A DNA stretch of 36,121 nt from an uncultured Alphaproteobacteria bacterium (GCA_902524845.1 CABZEW010000019.1:1-36121); one strand, 5' to 3'; numbered from the stretch's first letter, positions 1-8,469 are shown. Program-made: numbers and translations. Notes: a model not told the origin generated them from the sequence alone.

Positions 1-482
1 TTATCAATTTTATTTGATTTTCCAAAAACCCCGTATCCCTTCTTTAGCGCCTCTATTTGATCGCTTGAGCCAGTTAAAGCAATCATTGAGTCATGAATGT
101 ATTCCGAGAAATCTTTCAATCGTTCCGGAGTATCTCGTAATGGATCAAGAGTAATGAAGATTAAATTAAGATCTAACAGCTCTTCATCCAGTATGTCTTT
201 TACGTATGCATTTCGTTCTAAATCGTAGGGGCAGATATCAGGACAATAACTATATCCGAAGTAAACTAAAGAAAATGGTGAGTCTTGTTTTTTTAACGAA
301 AAAGGTTGTTCATTTTGATCTATTAAATCAATTGATGTCCCTAATCCGTCAATGAAATTGTCTGATTTGTTACAGGTTTCAGAGCTCGATACTTCTTTAT
401 ATATATTATAGGAAAAGGAAAATATTATTGCCAATCCAGCAAGAAGCAATAAATAAAAAAATTTAGAATTGTTAGATATCAT
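1..482 (-). CDS. SCO1/SenC-family copper chaperone, C-terminus cut off by window edge
   Basis: Reading the minus strand from the ATG at 480-482 gives 160 codons with no stop before the edge, so the 3' end lies outside. The protein opens with a single hydrophobic signal/anchor (about residues 8-25), then a thioredoxin-like domain. The SCO signature is visible: a Cys-Pro-Asp-Ile-Cys copper/redox motif near residue 83 and the family hallmark Leu-Asp-Pro-x-Arg-Asp-Thr-Pro-Glu-Arg. Family members are membrane-tethered, periplasm-facing proteins that deliver copper to, or reduce the cysteines of, the CuA site of cytochrome c oxidase. The conserved C-terminal copper-ligand histidine would lie beyond the edge and cannot be checked. 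It is divergent from the carbonic anhydrase gene across a 237-base AT-rich gap in which I recognise no convincing promoter or small gene. Confidence 0.88.
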   Translation of the reverse strand, partial: MISNNSKFFYLLLLAGLAIIFSFSYNIYKEVSSSETCNKSDNFIDGLGTSIDLIDQNEQPFSLKKQDSPFSLVYFGYSYCPDICPYDLERNAYVKDILDEELLDLNLIFITLDPLRDTPERLKDFSEYIHDSMIALTGSSDQIEALKKGYGVFGKSNKID

Positions 483-719
483 TTGATTAATATTTTGTAA
501 AATCCTGGAGTTGATAATTCAGTTTTACTGCAACTCAATACTGACCTAATATTAAATGTTTTCTAACAATATACAAAATAGCTCCTACCACTGAAAATTT
601 GTATGTCTCCAAAAGGTATTATTGTCAAATAAAATTGCGCTAAACCATTAAACAGAATACAAGATAATACTTATGAAAACAGTCAAAATTTAAAAAGCGG
701 TTAAGGAGTGTTTTATTAA

Positions 720-1358
720 ATGGTTAAAGAACTGGTGACAGGTTTTAAAAATTTTCGAACCAACTATTTTGAAAAAAAGAGCCAAATTCTTCAACGACTT
801 TCTCAAGAAGGGCAATCCCCAAAAACAATGGTTATTTGTTGCTCGGACTCACGTGTAGAACCATCAATTTTATTCGACACAGGGCCCGGCGACCTATTCA
901 TTGTTAGAAACGTAGCAAATATTGTCCCACCATTTGCTTCCAAAAATAGCATAAGCGCCGGGGCAGCCTTAGAATATGCCGTGAAAAATTTAATGGTAAA
1001 AGACATCATTGTATTAGGGCATGCTCACTGTGGAGGTGTTGCAGCCTTATGTAAAAAAATTACAAATAAAAAAGCAAATATGACAGAACACTCAACTGAC
1101 TTTATTGGAAGCTGGGTTGATATTGCCAAACCTGCGTTATCAGAAATTGATTTTGATGACAAAAAAGAAAATATTGAAGCCAACGCAGAAAGAGCAGTAG
1201 TCGTGTATTCCTATACTAATTTGCTCACTTATCCTTGGATATACGATGCCATAAATAAAAAAGCTTTAAAAATCCATGCTTGGTGGTTAGATTTTAAGTC
1301 AGTTACGTTATGGAAAAAAGCTGAAGGATCTGACTCCTTCATGCCCATTGAGTTTTGA
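720..1358 (+). CDS. Beta-class carbonic anhydrase
   Basis: Catalyses reversible hydration of CO2 to bicarbonate in the cytoplasm. The 212-residue protein carries the full beta-class zinc site: Cys41 in a Cys-Ser-Asp-Ser-Arg motif with the Asp43-Arg45 dyad, and His101/Cys104 in His-Ala-His-Cys-Gly-Gly. Length is normal for the bacterial family (about 200-220). The ATG at 720 is preceded by a clean AAGGAG at 703-708. The stop (TGA 1356-1358) lies six bases before the ATG of the downstream methyltransferase, so the two are probably co-transcribed. Bicarbonate supply for carboxylases or pH balance are the usual roles; the context does not say which. Confidence 0.95.
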   Translation: MVKELVTGFKNFRTNYFEKKSQILQRLSQEGQSPKTMVICCSDSRVEPSILFDTGPGDLFIVRNVANIVPPFASKNSISAGAALEYAVKNLMVKDIIVLGHAHCGGVAALCKKITNKKANMTEHSTDFIGSWVDIAKPALSEIDFDDKKENIEANAERAVVVYSYTNLLTYPWIYDAINKKALKIHAWWLDFKSVTLWKKAEGSDSFMPIEF

Positions 1359-1363
1359 TTTTT

Positions 1364-1960
1364 ATGAGCGCTGACCAAGAAACTGTAAACATATACAACA
1401 AAAAAATTTCAGATTATAAAAAACTGATATCTAAAGAGTTAAAAGATACAAACCTAGATATTTTCATGAATATGATTGAAAGGGGAGGAAAGGTCCTTGA
1501 TCTTGGTTGTGGTACGGGTTCCGCATCACTTGAACTCTCGAAAAGGGGTTTCTTACCCTTTCCTGTAGATGCCTCGCTAGAGATGATAAAAGTAGCGGAG
1601 GCCTTGTTGAAAATTAAGGCAAGAAAAATATCCTTCGATGAGATAGATGAGTATAACTTTTATCATGCAATTTGGGCCAATTTTAGCTTGCTACATACAA
1701 CAAAAAATAAGTTTAGTGATATATTGAAAATATTGTTTTCTGCTCTTAAGGAGAAAGGCATTCTTTTTTTTAGTCTTAAACGAGGGGTAGGGGAAAGTCG
1801 CGACAAATTAGGTAGGTTTTATAGCTACTACGAAAAGAGTGAGGTTGAAAAATATCTTGAAAAAGCAACCTTTCAAACTAAAAAATATACTGAAGGCGTC
1901 AGTATCGGTTTGGCTGGTGATAAAGAAAGTTGGATGGGTTTTTTTTGCGAAAAGATTTAA
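1364..1960 (+). CDS. Class I SAM-dependent methyltransferase, substrate unknown
   Basis: A Rossmann-fold methyltransferase of about 198 residues. Motif I (Val-Leu-Asp-Leu-Gly-Cys-Gly-Thr-Gly, about residue 45) binds S-adenosylmethionine. An acidic Asp-Ala-Ser motif follows strand 2, and an Ala-Asn-Phe-Ser-Leu-Leu-His segment occupies motif IV/post-I space. It belongs to the Methyltransf_11/25 superfamily, and nothing in the sequence fixes the acceptor. I chose the ATG at 1364; a TTG at 1355 overlapping the carbonic anhydrase stop is possible, but neither has a good Shine-Dalgarno, which fits translational coupling. Its 3' end overlaps the next lipoprotein gene. Confidence 0.85.
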   Translation: MSADQETVNIYNKKISDYKKLISKELKDTNLDIFMNMIERGGKVLDLGCGTGSASLELSKRGFLPFPVDASLEMIKVAEALLKIKARKISFDEIDEYNFYHAIWANFSLLHTTKNKFSDILKILFSALKEKGILFFSLKRGVGESRDKLGRFYSYYEKSEVEKYLEKATFQTKKYTEGVSIGLAGDKESWMGFFCEKI

Positions 1961-2253
1961 CAATCAAATACTACAGATTAGCGCAAGTCACGGTGATAGC
2001 CTTAGTTGGGCTGGCAGGTTGCATGAGTAGCGAAGAATATAATGCAAGACTAGAAAACACTTTCTCTACTGAATGCCAGAGAGCAGGGTTTCAGTTAAAC
2101 ACGAAAGTCTATAAACTCTGTATGGAAAATAAAAGAGACTTAAATAAAATAGATCAGCGAAACAGATTAAATTCATCGATAAATGCCTCTACAGCATTGC
2201 CTACTACTTCCGGAAGTAACTTCTCTTTTTCTTATAGCGTCAGGCTAAAATAA
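1945..2253 (+). CDS. Small lipoprotein with paired cysteines, family A copy 1
   Basis: A predicted lipoprotein of about 102 residues. A positively charged N-terminus and hydrophobic core lead to a lipobox (Leu-Ala-Gly-Cys, Cys about residue 26). The mature part has two further cysteines 15 residues apart in the pattern Cys-x-Arg-Ala-Gly-x4-Thr-x2-Tyr-x-Leu-Cys, then a low-complexity Ser/Asn/Thr tail. The same pattern recurs in the 68-residue lipoprotein at 32442-32648, so these look like paralogues. No ATG precedes the lipobox; candidate starts are TTG codons at 1930 and 1945. I prefer 1945 because it gives a normal signal peptide, though neither has a clear ribosome site. It overlaps the methyltransferase end by 16 bases. 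Function unknown; a disulfide between the paired cysteines is a guess. Confidence 0.7.
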   Translation: MRKDLTIKYYRLAQVTVIALVGLAGCMSSEEYNARLENTFSTECQRAGFQLNTKVYKLCMENKRDLNKIDQRNRLNSSINASTALPTTSGSNFSFSYSVRLK

Positions 2254-2313
2254 GATTTTCGGAAAAATTTAACCTATAGTTATATAATTTGATATATATT
2301 AATCTCCTTTGAA

Positions 2314-3255
2314 ATGAGAACGAATAATAACCAAATAGGAATGATTTTCATTGTTATTGGAATGCTTATTTACAGCTTTCATGACTTAGCTGTGAAAATA
2401 ATTGCTAATGACACAACTATATTTCAGCTTTTCATAACACGAGCAATTGTCGGTATTGTAGTGACTTTGAGTTTCTTAAAGTTTTTAAATTATAAGATCA
2501 GAGTAATGCCAATTTATCCGAAATTAACATTAATCAGGTGTGTACTCATGCATTTTGGTTTTTTTATTTTCTTTATAAGTTTAGAAAAATTGTCACTTTC
2601 GACGGTAACAGCACTTTTCTTTGCTGCACCGTTTTTCATCACTATTTTATCTACATTTATTTTAGCAGAAAGAATAGGCCTTGTTAGAGTTTTAATAATA
2701 GTTCTTGGGTTTGTTGGAGTATTTTTTATAGTAAAACCCTTTAAGGAGTCTGCATTCAGCTATTTTATGCTGGCACCTTTATTCACAGCGTTTTGTTATG
2801 CGGTTGCAATGGTAATTTCTAAATATACAAGAGAGAATGAAAATGCGTTTCTTCAGGCGTTTCAGCAGTACTTTATTAGCCTACTTCTTTCAATAATTAC
2901 TTATCTGATGATGATCGTATTTCCATTAGACTTTATGGATAAAGAAGAATGGAGGTTTATATTCGGTTCAATTCAATTTGATGATTATTATATTCTCACT
3001 TCTGTAGCTATATTATCAATTTTTGGAACTCTTGCCATGACCGCGTTGATTCATGCTTATCAAGTTGGGTCCCCAATAACAAATGGGCCAACTGAGTATA
3101 TTTTGTTAATTTTAGCAATAATAAATGGCTATTTCTTTTTTGGTAATATTCCGGATTATTTATCTTTAGCAGGAATTATTCTTATAATCCTTGGAGGATG
3201 GGGTTTATTTTTTAGGGAACATCAACGAAATAAAATAAGTAGCAAGGTTCCCTAA
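2314..3255 (+). CDS. EamA/DMT-family permease
   Basis: A 313-residue inner-membrane protein with about ten hydrophobic helices in two repeated EamA units (roughly residues 8-140 and 150-300), the standard drug/metabolite transporter layout. Arg43 in helix 2 and Pro-Phe-Phe-Ile after helix 4 are typical of the family. Members export or import amino acids, nucleosides, drugs or metabolites; the substrate cannot be read from sequence. It has no obvious Shine-Dalgarno. The gap to the lipoprotein upstream is 60 bases. Two more EamA permeases lie in this window (5776-6657 and 16126-17037). Confidence 0.9.
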   Translation: MRTNNNQIGMIFIVIGMLIYSFHDLAVKIIANDTTIFQLFITRAIVGIVVTLSFLKFLNYKIRVMPIYPKLTLIRCVLMHFGFFIFFISLEKLSLSTVTALFFAAPFFITILSTFILAERIGLVRVLIIVLGFVGVFFIVKPFKESAFSYFMLAPLFTAFCYAVAMVISKYTRENENAFLQAFQQYFISLLLSIITYLMMIVFPLDFMDKEEWRFIFGSIQFDDYYILTSVAILSIFGTLAMTALIHAYQVGSPITNGPTEYILLILAIINGYFFFGNIPDYLSLAGIILIILGGWGLFFREHQRNKISSKVP

Positions 3256-3265
3256 CGTAAATTGC

Positions 3266-3294
3266 TTGACAATGTTTTATTTAAATAGAAATAT
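3266..3294 (+). promoter_or_regulatory. Possible sigma-70 promoter for the cNMP-domain gene
   Basis: A perfect TTGACA (3266-3271) is followed after 17 bases by AAATAT (3289-3294), with TATATT just beyond. It lies 32-60 bases upstream of the ATG at 3326. The -35 box is good and the -10 box is weak, so this is a candidate only. Confidence 0.35.
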
Positions 3295-3325
3295 ATTGGC
3301 GTTTGAAACTGAATGGATTTCCTAA

Positions 3326-3697
3326 ATGGATTTAAATGCTGTTGAACAATTAAAAAATGTGCTTTCTTCCATGACTATTGAAAAAGATCAAATTATCTAT
3401 GAAGAGGGAGAGCCTTTAGGTGATGGGTATATTTTGTCAATAGGCAAAGTACAGCTCTTTAAGAATAACAGAGACGGAAAACTTATGGAAAAGCAAACTG
3501 TTGGCTCCATGCAGGTCTTTGGCGTGTGGAATTCCATGTTAGGAAACAACGTGAGACTATTCACCGCAAAGGCATTGGTGAGGTCATCCGCATTGGTCAT
3601 CCCGAAAGCTACTCTTGACAAAAAATTGTCAGCCCTCGATCCTTTTCTCAGGTTTCTTTTTAGGCAAGCCCTTACTAATTCCGAAAATTTTGAGTAA
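3326..3697 (+). CDS. Stand-alone cyclic-nucleotide-binding-domain protein
   Basis: A 123-residue protein that is essentially one Crp-type beta-barrel domain: an early Ile-Ile-Tyr-Glu-Glu-Gly-Glu strand, then Gly-Tyr-Ile-Leu-Ser-Ile-Gly-Lys-Val and a barrel closing near residue 95, followed by a short helical tail. There is no helix-turn-helix, kinase or channel domain, so it is not a Crp/Fnr transcription factor by itself. Most phosphate-binding-cassette residues are degenerate: the usual Gly-Glu-x6-Arg-Ser-Ala pattern is only suggested by Arg-Ser-Ser-Ala near residue 87. Nucleotide binding is therefore uncertain. It converges with the MFS gene downstream. It could be a regulatory subunit acting through a partner. 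Confidence 0.7.
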   Translation: MDLNAVEQLKNVLSSMTIEKDQIIYEEGEPLGDGYILSIGKVQLFKNNRDGKLMEKQTVGSMQVFGVWNSMLGNNVRLFTAKALVRSSALVIPKATLDKKLSALDPFLRFLFRQALTNSENFE

Positions 3698-3723
3698 CAC
3701 ATAACTTTTTGGTATTCATGCGT

Positions 3724-4911
3724 TTAGCATGTTTTAAGTTTTAAAAATCCAAATTGACGTGAAAAAAATATTAAACCTAAGATAGGTCCCGGAAGTAAGA
3801 TCCAAACAAAATAAAGACCAAGAGATTCATAAAAGCTAGTGGTTAAAAAAATCGTAACCATACTTATCGAGAAACCAATACTATTCTGAGTAGTTAAAGC
3901 AGTCCCAACTAAATGCTGGGGACAAACACTTGCAGAAATTGCCGAAAATTGAGGGGAGTCAGAAATAACGAAAAAACCCCATAGCATCAGTAAAATTAGA
4001 TCAAGAGAAAAATAAAGGTTGCCTATCAATGGATAAATTAAACAGATGGATAGACTAAAGGCTAAGGAAATTGAGGCCACTCTACTACTATTGAAAGACT
4101 TTGCTAAAATTCCACCCAAAACACAACTTAAAAAACCTAATCCAATAATTAGGAAACTTAGAAGTGAAACCAAAAACTCTTGATCATCAATTTGAGCTTG
4201 TGAGATTGATATTGTTATTAGAATCGGCACACAAGTCCAGAAAGCATATAATTCCCACATGTGCCCAAAATAGCCAACTGCAGAAGCGAGATATTTTTTG
4301 TTCTTTAAAAGCTCACTGAATTGATCTAATAGTCGAAAATGGGACTTTCTATTTGTTATTAAATGGGGCCCGTCACCCATGAGATATATCGTAATTCCTG
4401 CGATGTAGCATAGGCCCGAAGTTAATATCACGGTATATTGCCAATCCAATGATATACCTAAAGCTCTTATAAGATAAGGTAATGAGGAACCAAGCACTAG
4501 CATTCCTACAAGGAGTCCTAACGTGTTGGGAGCCTTTTGGGGATCCCAACTTATTATAAGTTTCATACCAATTGGATAGATACCTGCTAATGCTACCCCA
4601 ACAACTAATCTGGAACTAATAACAAAGGTAAAAGAAATTTCTTCAAATACGATTAAAGTGTTGGATGTTGCTCCTAAGAAACAGCAAAGCGTGACAATTC
4701 GTGATGGTTTAAACTTATCTGCAAACCCAGTGATAGTAAAGAATAGTGTGCCAATAATGAAACCGAATTGCACCGAATTTGTTAAACTACCAAGATCACT
4801 AGCTGATAGCGACCATATTTCTTCGATCTGCCTAAGAACACCATTGGTACTAAACCACAACGATGTACCAAACATTTGAGCAATCACTATTAGTACGATG
4901 GGGTTATTCAT
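3724..4911 (-). CDS. MFS transporter
   Basis: A 395-residue inner-membrane protein with about twelve hydrophobic segments and an MFS-like loop between helices 2 and 3 (Gly-Phe-Ala-Asp-Lys-Phe-Lys-Pro-Ser-Arg, about residues 62-71). Helix 1 has Trp-Phe-Ser-Thr-Asn-Gly, reminiscent of the nitrate/cyanate-type (CynX/NarK-like) MFS group, but the substrate remains unknown. Its ATG overlaps the end of the enoyl-CoA hydratase gene by 8 bases, so the pair is almost certainly co-transcribed and translationally coupled. This suggests transport of an organic acid handled by that enzyme, which is inference only. Confidence 0.88.
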   Translation of the reverse strand: MNNPIVLIVIAQMFGTSLWFSTNGVLRQIEEIWSLSASDLGSLTNSVQFGFIIGTLFFTITGFADKFKPSRIVTLCCFLGATSNTLIVFEEISFTFVISSRLVVGVALAGIYPIGMKLIISWDPQKAPNTLGLLVGMLVLGSSLPYLIRALGISLDWQYTVILTSGLCYIAGITIYLMGDGPHLITNRKSHFRLLDQFSELLKNKKYLASAVGYFGHMWELYAFWTCVPILITISISQAQIDDQEFLVSLLSFLIIGLGFLSCVLGGILAKSFNSSRVASISLAFSLSICLIYPLIGNLYFSLDLILLMLWGFFVISDSPQFSAISASVCPQHLVGTALTTQNSIGFSISMVTIFLTTSFYESLGLYFVWILLPGPILGLIFFSRQFGFLKLKTC

Positions 4912-5722
4912 CGATCGAAAAACGTATATCTCTAAACTTTATAGCTTTTCTCATTCCCTCTTTTCTAGCAACTTCCATAAATTTTTTTTTGTCTGGTGAG
5001 CCTTTGGACTCAATTTGGTAGCCTATTTCTAGATTTTTTTTCAATGCTTCATGTAGTCCAGCTGTTTCAAAACTTTGGTTAATAGCCTTTTTAGTTTCTT
5101 TTACTAAGTTTGGATCAATAACAGAAATGTGCTTTGCAACTTGGAACGATCTCTCCAACAGGTCATTATTATTGGTTACCTCACTTACAATTCCTAATTC
5201 TAAAGCTGTTGACGAAGGTATGTTGTCTTTACCCATTAAAATAATATTTTTTGCTGCTTTCATCCCAATTACCCAAGGCAAAAGCATTGTAACTATTCCG
5301 GCACCGAACTTAAGTTCAGGCTCGCCAAAAAATGAGTCTTTGGTACAAATAGTTAGATCACAGGCAAGAGATAGTTCAAATGCTCCAGCTAAACATGCGC
5401 CTTTTACTGCCGCTATTGTAGGCTTTGGACTATTCCAAAAGCGCATAATAGTTTGGTGATCTAGTTCAAGAATTGTCTTCCATTGCTCACCGTGAGGGCC
5501 TTTTTCCATTTGATCTTTCAAGTCAAACCCTGAGGAAAAGGTATCGCCTTTACCATTGATTAATATAACCCTTACTTTTTTGTCATTTTCTGCCTTATCC
5601 ATGAGACTATTTATCTGTTCTAATGTTTCCGCATCAAGCGCATTACGTCTTTCCGGTCTATTTATAGTAAGCATCGCTATACTTCCATTCACCGAGTACA
5701 GCATTTTAGGTAAACTTTTCAT
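4904..5722 (-). CDS. Enoyl-CoA hydratase/isomerase (crotonase) family protein
   Basis: A 272-residue crotonase-fold enzyme. Visible hallmarks are Asn-Arg-Pro-Glu-Arg-Arg-Asn-Ala-Leu (residues 21-29), the first oxyanion-hole segment Phe-Ser-Ser-Gly-Phe-Asp-Leu (62-68), and the second, Lys-Gly-Ala-Cys-Leu-Ala-Gly-Ala-Phe-Glu-Leu (107-117). Both acidic residues used by true hydratases are present: Glu116, and Glu134 in Phe-Gly-Glu-Pro-Glu. Length is normal. The family hydrates 2-enoyl-CoAs in fatty-acid or aromatic-acid breakdown, but many members have other acyl-CoA substrates. It is the first gene of a two-gene unit with the MFS transporter. Confidence 0.9.
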   Translation of the reverse strand: MKSLPKMLYSVNGSIAMLTINRPERRNALDAETLEQINSLMDKAENDKKVRVILINGKGDTFSSGFDLKDQMEKGPHGEQWKTILELDHQTIMRFWNSPKPTIAAVKGACLAGAFELSLACDLTICTKDSFFGEPELKFGAGIVTMLLPWVIGMKAAKNIILMGKDNIPSSTALELGIVSEVTNNNDLLERSFQVAKHISVIDPNLVKETKKAINQSFETAGLHEALKKNLEIGYQIESKGSPDKKKFMEVARKEGMRKAIKFRDIRFSIDE

Positions 5723-5775
5723 TATTTAACAATAACCGGTATTGATGATAAAAGCGATGCTAACTAATAAAATGA

Positions 5776-6657
5776 TCAGTCTTTGGCTACCAAATTATTT
5801 ATATCCTTGTTATTTTTGGACGAAGAGGTGTAAGTTACGTACAAAGATGATAGAATAATCAACAAAGCTCCTATGGAGAACCAAAGGCTTATGGTCTCTC
5901 CAAAGAAGATAAATCCTATGCATGATGCCCAAACTATTTGTACATAAGAGATAGGTTGAGTAATTGTGATTGGAGCCAATTTAAAAGCCATTGTCATTGT
6001 AAAATGGCCGGCAGTCGCAAACAAAGCCACAATACCCAAAAATAAAATCTCCTGGAAACTTGGGGTTACCCAAAAAATTATTGCAAAGGGAGTTAAAGTG
6101 ATTGTTACAATGAAATTGAGAGCAACGAGGATTTCCAAAGTGCTTTCAGTTGAGGATAAACTTTTTGCCAGTATATATGAAGCAGCAAAAAACAGTGTTG
6201 CTATTACCATAGACAGCTGGCCTGTTGCTATGCCACCGGGCGTAGGCTTTATAATTATAATCATACCGATCATGCAAATTGCTAACGCCCCCATGATACT
6301 AATAGAGAATTTTTCCTTTAGAAAAATAAATGCAGCTATTGATACGAAAATTGGCGTTATATATCCTATTGCTGTGACTTCGGAGACCGGAATCCTTGCC
6401 ATCGCAAAAAACCAAAGAATAACTCCAAAGCCATGAGCTAAACCTCTAGCCCAATATAAGTGTCTCTTGCTTTTATTCTGTTCTAAAATAAACATTTTCA
6501 CTATTAAAGGAATAAAGAAAATCGCGCTAATTATGTATCGGATAAATGCGGCTACAGGTGCAGGAATATCACTGCCTATATATCTTACTATGCCTGTAAC
6601 AATTGCAAAAAGCAGAGTGGTAACCACCATCCAAAAAATTGCCTGTATATTTTTCAT
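5776..6657 (-). CDS. EamA/DMT-family permease
   Basis: A 293-residue protein with ten predicted helices in two EamA repeats. The motif Arg-Gly-Leu-Ala-His-Gly-x-Gly-x2-Leu-Trp-Phe-x-Ala near residue 73, followed by Ile-Pro-Val-Ser-Glu-Val-Thr-Ala-Ile-Gly-Tyr, is the RhaT/YdcZ-like helix 3-4 region common in marine alphaproteobacterial DMT proteins. The C-terminus is a charged Ser/Asn/Lys tail in the cytoplasm. It lies 53 bases upstream of the enoyl-CoA hydratase on the same strand, so the three minus-strand genes may form one operon. Substrate unknown. Confidence 0.9.
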   Translation of the reverse strand: MKNIQAIFWMVVTTLLFAIVTGIVRYIGSDIPAPVAAFIRYIISAIFFIPLIVKMFILEQNKSKRHLYWARGLAHGFGVILWFFAMARIPVSEVTAIGYITPIFVSIAAFIFLKEKFSISIMGALAICMIGMIIIIKPTPGGIATGQLSMVIATLFFAASYILAKSLSSTESTLEILVALNFIVTITLTPFAIIFWVTPSFQEILFLGIVALFATAGHFTMTMAFKLAPITITQPISYVQIVWASCIGFIFFGETISLWFSIGALLIILSSLYVTYTSSSKNNKDINNLVAKD

Positions 6658-6726
6658 TTATTTTCTTTTTACTTTGTTGGTATTCTCTTTAAGTCAAATG
6701 GTCAAAGGCTAATATTCGAGGTGAGA

Positions 6727-7308
6727 ATGTGTGGAAGATTTGTACTTTCAAATTATACAGAAGTTAACGAACTTCATAATGTTTTAATTGAGCCTTCCTA
6801 CAATATTGCTCCTTCGCACTGCACATTAATTTTTAATCAGGAGATGATTCCAGAATTTTTAGAGTGGGGGTATTCTCCGTCTTGGGCAAAAAAGCCCATG
6901 AATTTAATAAATGCTAAATATGAAAGTTTAGACATTAAGCCTAGTTTCAGAGAATATGAAACCTGTGTATTTGTAGCTGATGGTTGGTTTGAGTGGAAGA
7001 TAAACTCGATAGGTGAAAAGTATCCAATTTTTATTCATGCCGATCAGGCAATTTTTTACTTTGGCGGTATCAGAAATGGATCCAGGGCAGCTATAGTAAC
7101 GATAGACGCTCACCCAAGCCTTGCTAATATCCACCACAGGCAGCCGATGTTGTTAGATCAGGAGGAGGCATCTTGTTGGTTAAAAAACAAGAAAAAAATC
7201 TCTTCTTCTAATTTACTAGGAAAAGTAAAATCTTACCCAGTAAGCAAATATGTTAACTCGCCATTAAATAATGACCAAAGATGTATTTTGAAAACTGAGA
7301 CAAAGTAA
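6727..7308 (+). CDS. SRAP-domain (YedK/HMCES-type) abasic-site DNA-protein crosslink protein
   Basis: SRAP proteins shield abasic sites in single-stranded DNA by forming a covalent thiazolidine link through the cysteine exposed after Met removal. Here the ATG at 6727 puts Cys at residue 2 (Met-Cys-Gly-Arg-Phe), which decides the start against an in-frame GTG at 6721; GAGGTGA at 6718-6724 is the ribosome site. Other active-site elements are present: Asn62-Ala (usually Asn-Ala-Arg), Gly-Trp-Phe-Glu-Trp with Glu89, and His136-x-Arg-x-Pro (Gln replaces the usual Met). At 193 residues it is slightly shorter than E. coli YedK (about 222). It is a lone gene between divergent and convergent neighbours. 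Confidence 0.93.
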   Translation: MCGRFVLSNYTEVNELHNVLIEPSYNIAPSHCTLIFNQEMIPEFLEWGYSPSWAKKPMNLINAKYESLDIKPSFREYETCVFVADGWFEWKINSIGEKYPIFIHADQAIFYFGGIRNGSRAAIVTIDAHPSLANIHHRQPMLLDQEEASCWLKNKKKISSSNLLGKVKSYPVSKYVNSPLNNDQRCILKTETK

Positions 7309-7320
7309 TAAAAATAATTT

Positions 7321-8454
7321 TCACAAAATGTTTTTTAGCGTCTCTGTTAGACGCTCAAAATCAGTTGTATTATTCCATAGGTGAGGAGTAATTCTTAAAT
7401 TCCCACCTCTTTCAGAGATAAATATTTTGTTTTCTGCTAAAGTTTCTAGAATGTTAGTAGGAGCATTAGAGGGTAGCTTTGCTCCTATAAAATGAGGGCC
7501 TCTATTTTCGGCTTTTGGAATTTGTAAACCTAAGCCGCTAAGCTTTTTGCAAAGAGCCAAATTTGAGTCGTATAGAGTATTCTGAACGTTTGCTACTCCC
7601 CATTTACTAATTTGCCGGAGCGCCTCCAATACGCCAGGAATGAGAGCAAAATTTGATCTTTGTCCCATATCATATCTGATTGCACCAGGTTCATAATAAT
7701 CTTGATAATCGACGAGGTTTGCAAAGTCCCTACTATTTTTTCTTGTTATCCAACCTTCTTCAAGTGGTTGCCCACTATGATGTTTTGGAGAAACATAAAG
7801 AAATCCAGTTGAGTAGGGTCCGAGCATCCACTTATAATTTGCAACTATTGCGAAAGCAGGATCTATTCTACTCAGGTCTATATCAAAAGCCCCAGCTGAT
7901 TGCGTTAGATCAACAACTAGTTCGGTGTTGCAATCCAAACATTTTTCTTTAACTTTGTCTAAATCAATTAGTGACCCGTTAGTCCATAACACATTCGCAG
8001 TTGCGCATACGCTAAATCGTTCATCTAAAGCGTCTACTATATATTCTGTTGCCGCCTTGCCATCAGGGACATTAACAGTTTTGATCTCTGCGCCCTTCTG
8101 CTTTGCAATACGTCGCCACGGATAGACATTTGATGGAAATTGATCGGAAAGAACAAGTATTTTTGAACCTTTTGGTATCTGTAAATTATTTGCTGCAGTT
8201 TGAACACCGTAGGATGCCGAAGGAATAATTGCGATGTTGCTCGCAACTGTGTGCATTAGGCTCGAAAATAACTCACGTGCCTCCTCTATATCATCAAAAA
8301 AATTGCTTATCTTGAGTTTCCATGGATTAGCTTTCAAGCGGCTTCCGTTATCTATTGCTCTAACGACGCTGGTCAAAAGTGGTGACATGTAGGCTGTATT
8401 TAAATATGCAACGTCATTAGGAATATCGAATAGATGTCTCTGGCAGGGGATCAT
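7321..8454 (-). CDS. PLP-dependent aminotransferase class V-fold enzyme
   Basis: A 377-residue fold-type I PLP enzyme of the class V group. The PLP lysine is Lys208 (Asn-Tyr-Lys-Trp-Met-Leu-Gly-Pro), the pyridine-binding aspartate is Asp182 in Val-Asp-Leu-Thr-Gln-Ser, and Ser-Ala-Ser-Tyr-Gly (79-83) forms the phosphate pocket. The Lys-Trp-Met-Leu-Gly-Pro context resembles kynureninase-like and isopenicillin-epimerase-like enzymes more than SufS/IscS desulfurases, and no desulfurase active-site cysteine loop is evident. It is the last gene of the long minus-strand block, 15 bases after the class III aminotransferase. Its substrate is unknown; by position it may act on the same nitrogen compound. 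It is convergent with the SRAP gene. Confidence 0.85.
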   Translation of the reverse strand: MIPCQRHLFDIPNDVAYLNTAYMSPLLTSVVRAIDNGSRLKANPWKLKISNFFDDIEEARELFSSLMHTVASNIAIIPSASYGVQTAANNLQIPKGSKILVLSDQFPSNVYPWRRIAKQKGAEIKTVNVPDGKAATEYIVDALDERFSVCATANVLWTNGSLIDLDKVKEKCLDCNTELVVDLTQSAGAFDIDLSRIDPAFAIVANYKWMLGPYSTGFLYVSPKHHSGQPLEEGWITRKNSRDFANLVDYQDYYEPGAIRYDMGQRSNFALIPGVLEALRQISKWGVANVQNTLYDSNLALCKKLSGLGLQIPKAENRGPHFIGAKLPSNAPTNILETLAENKIFISERGGNLRITPHLWNNTTDFERLTETLKNIL

Positions 8455-8469
8455 GTATTCTTTTTTAAG

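Noticed and set aside
483-719. Gene or RNA in the gap between SCO1 and carbonic anhydrase
   Set aside because: No open frame with a ribosome site, no strong stem, and no convincing promoter pair beyond AT-rich matches.
5966-6436. 156-codon open frame on the plus strand
   Set aside because: Lies wholly antisense to a clear EamA permease; its composition mirrors the hydrophobic codons of that gene and it has no recognisable domain.
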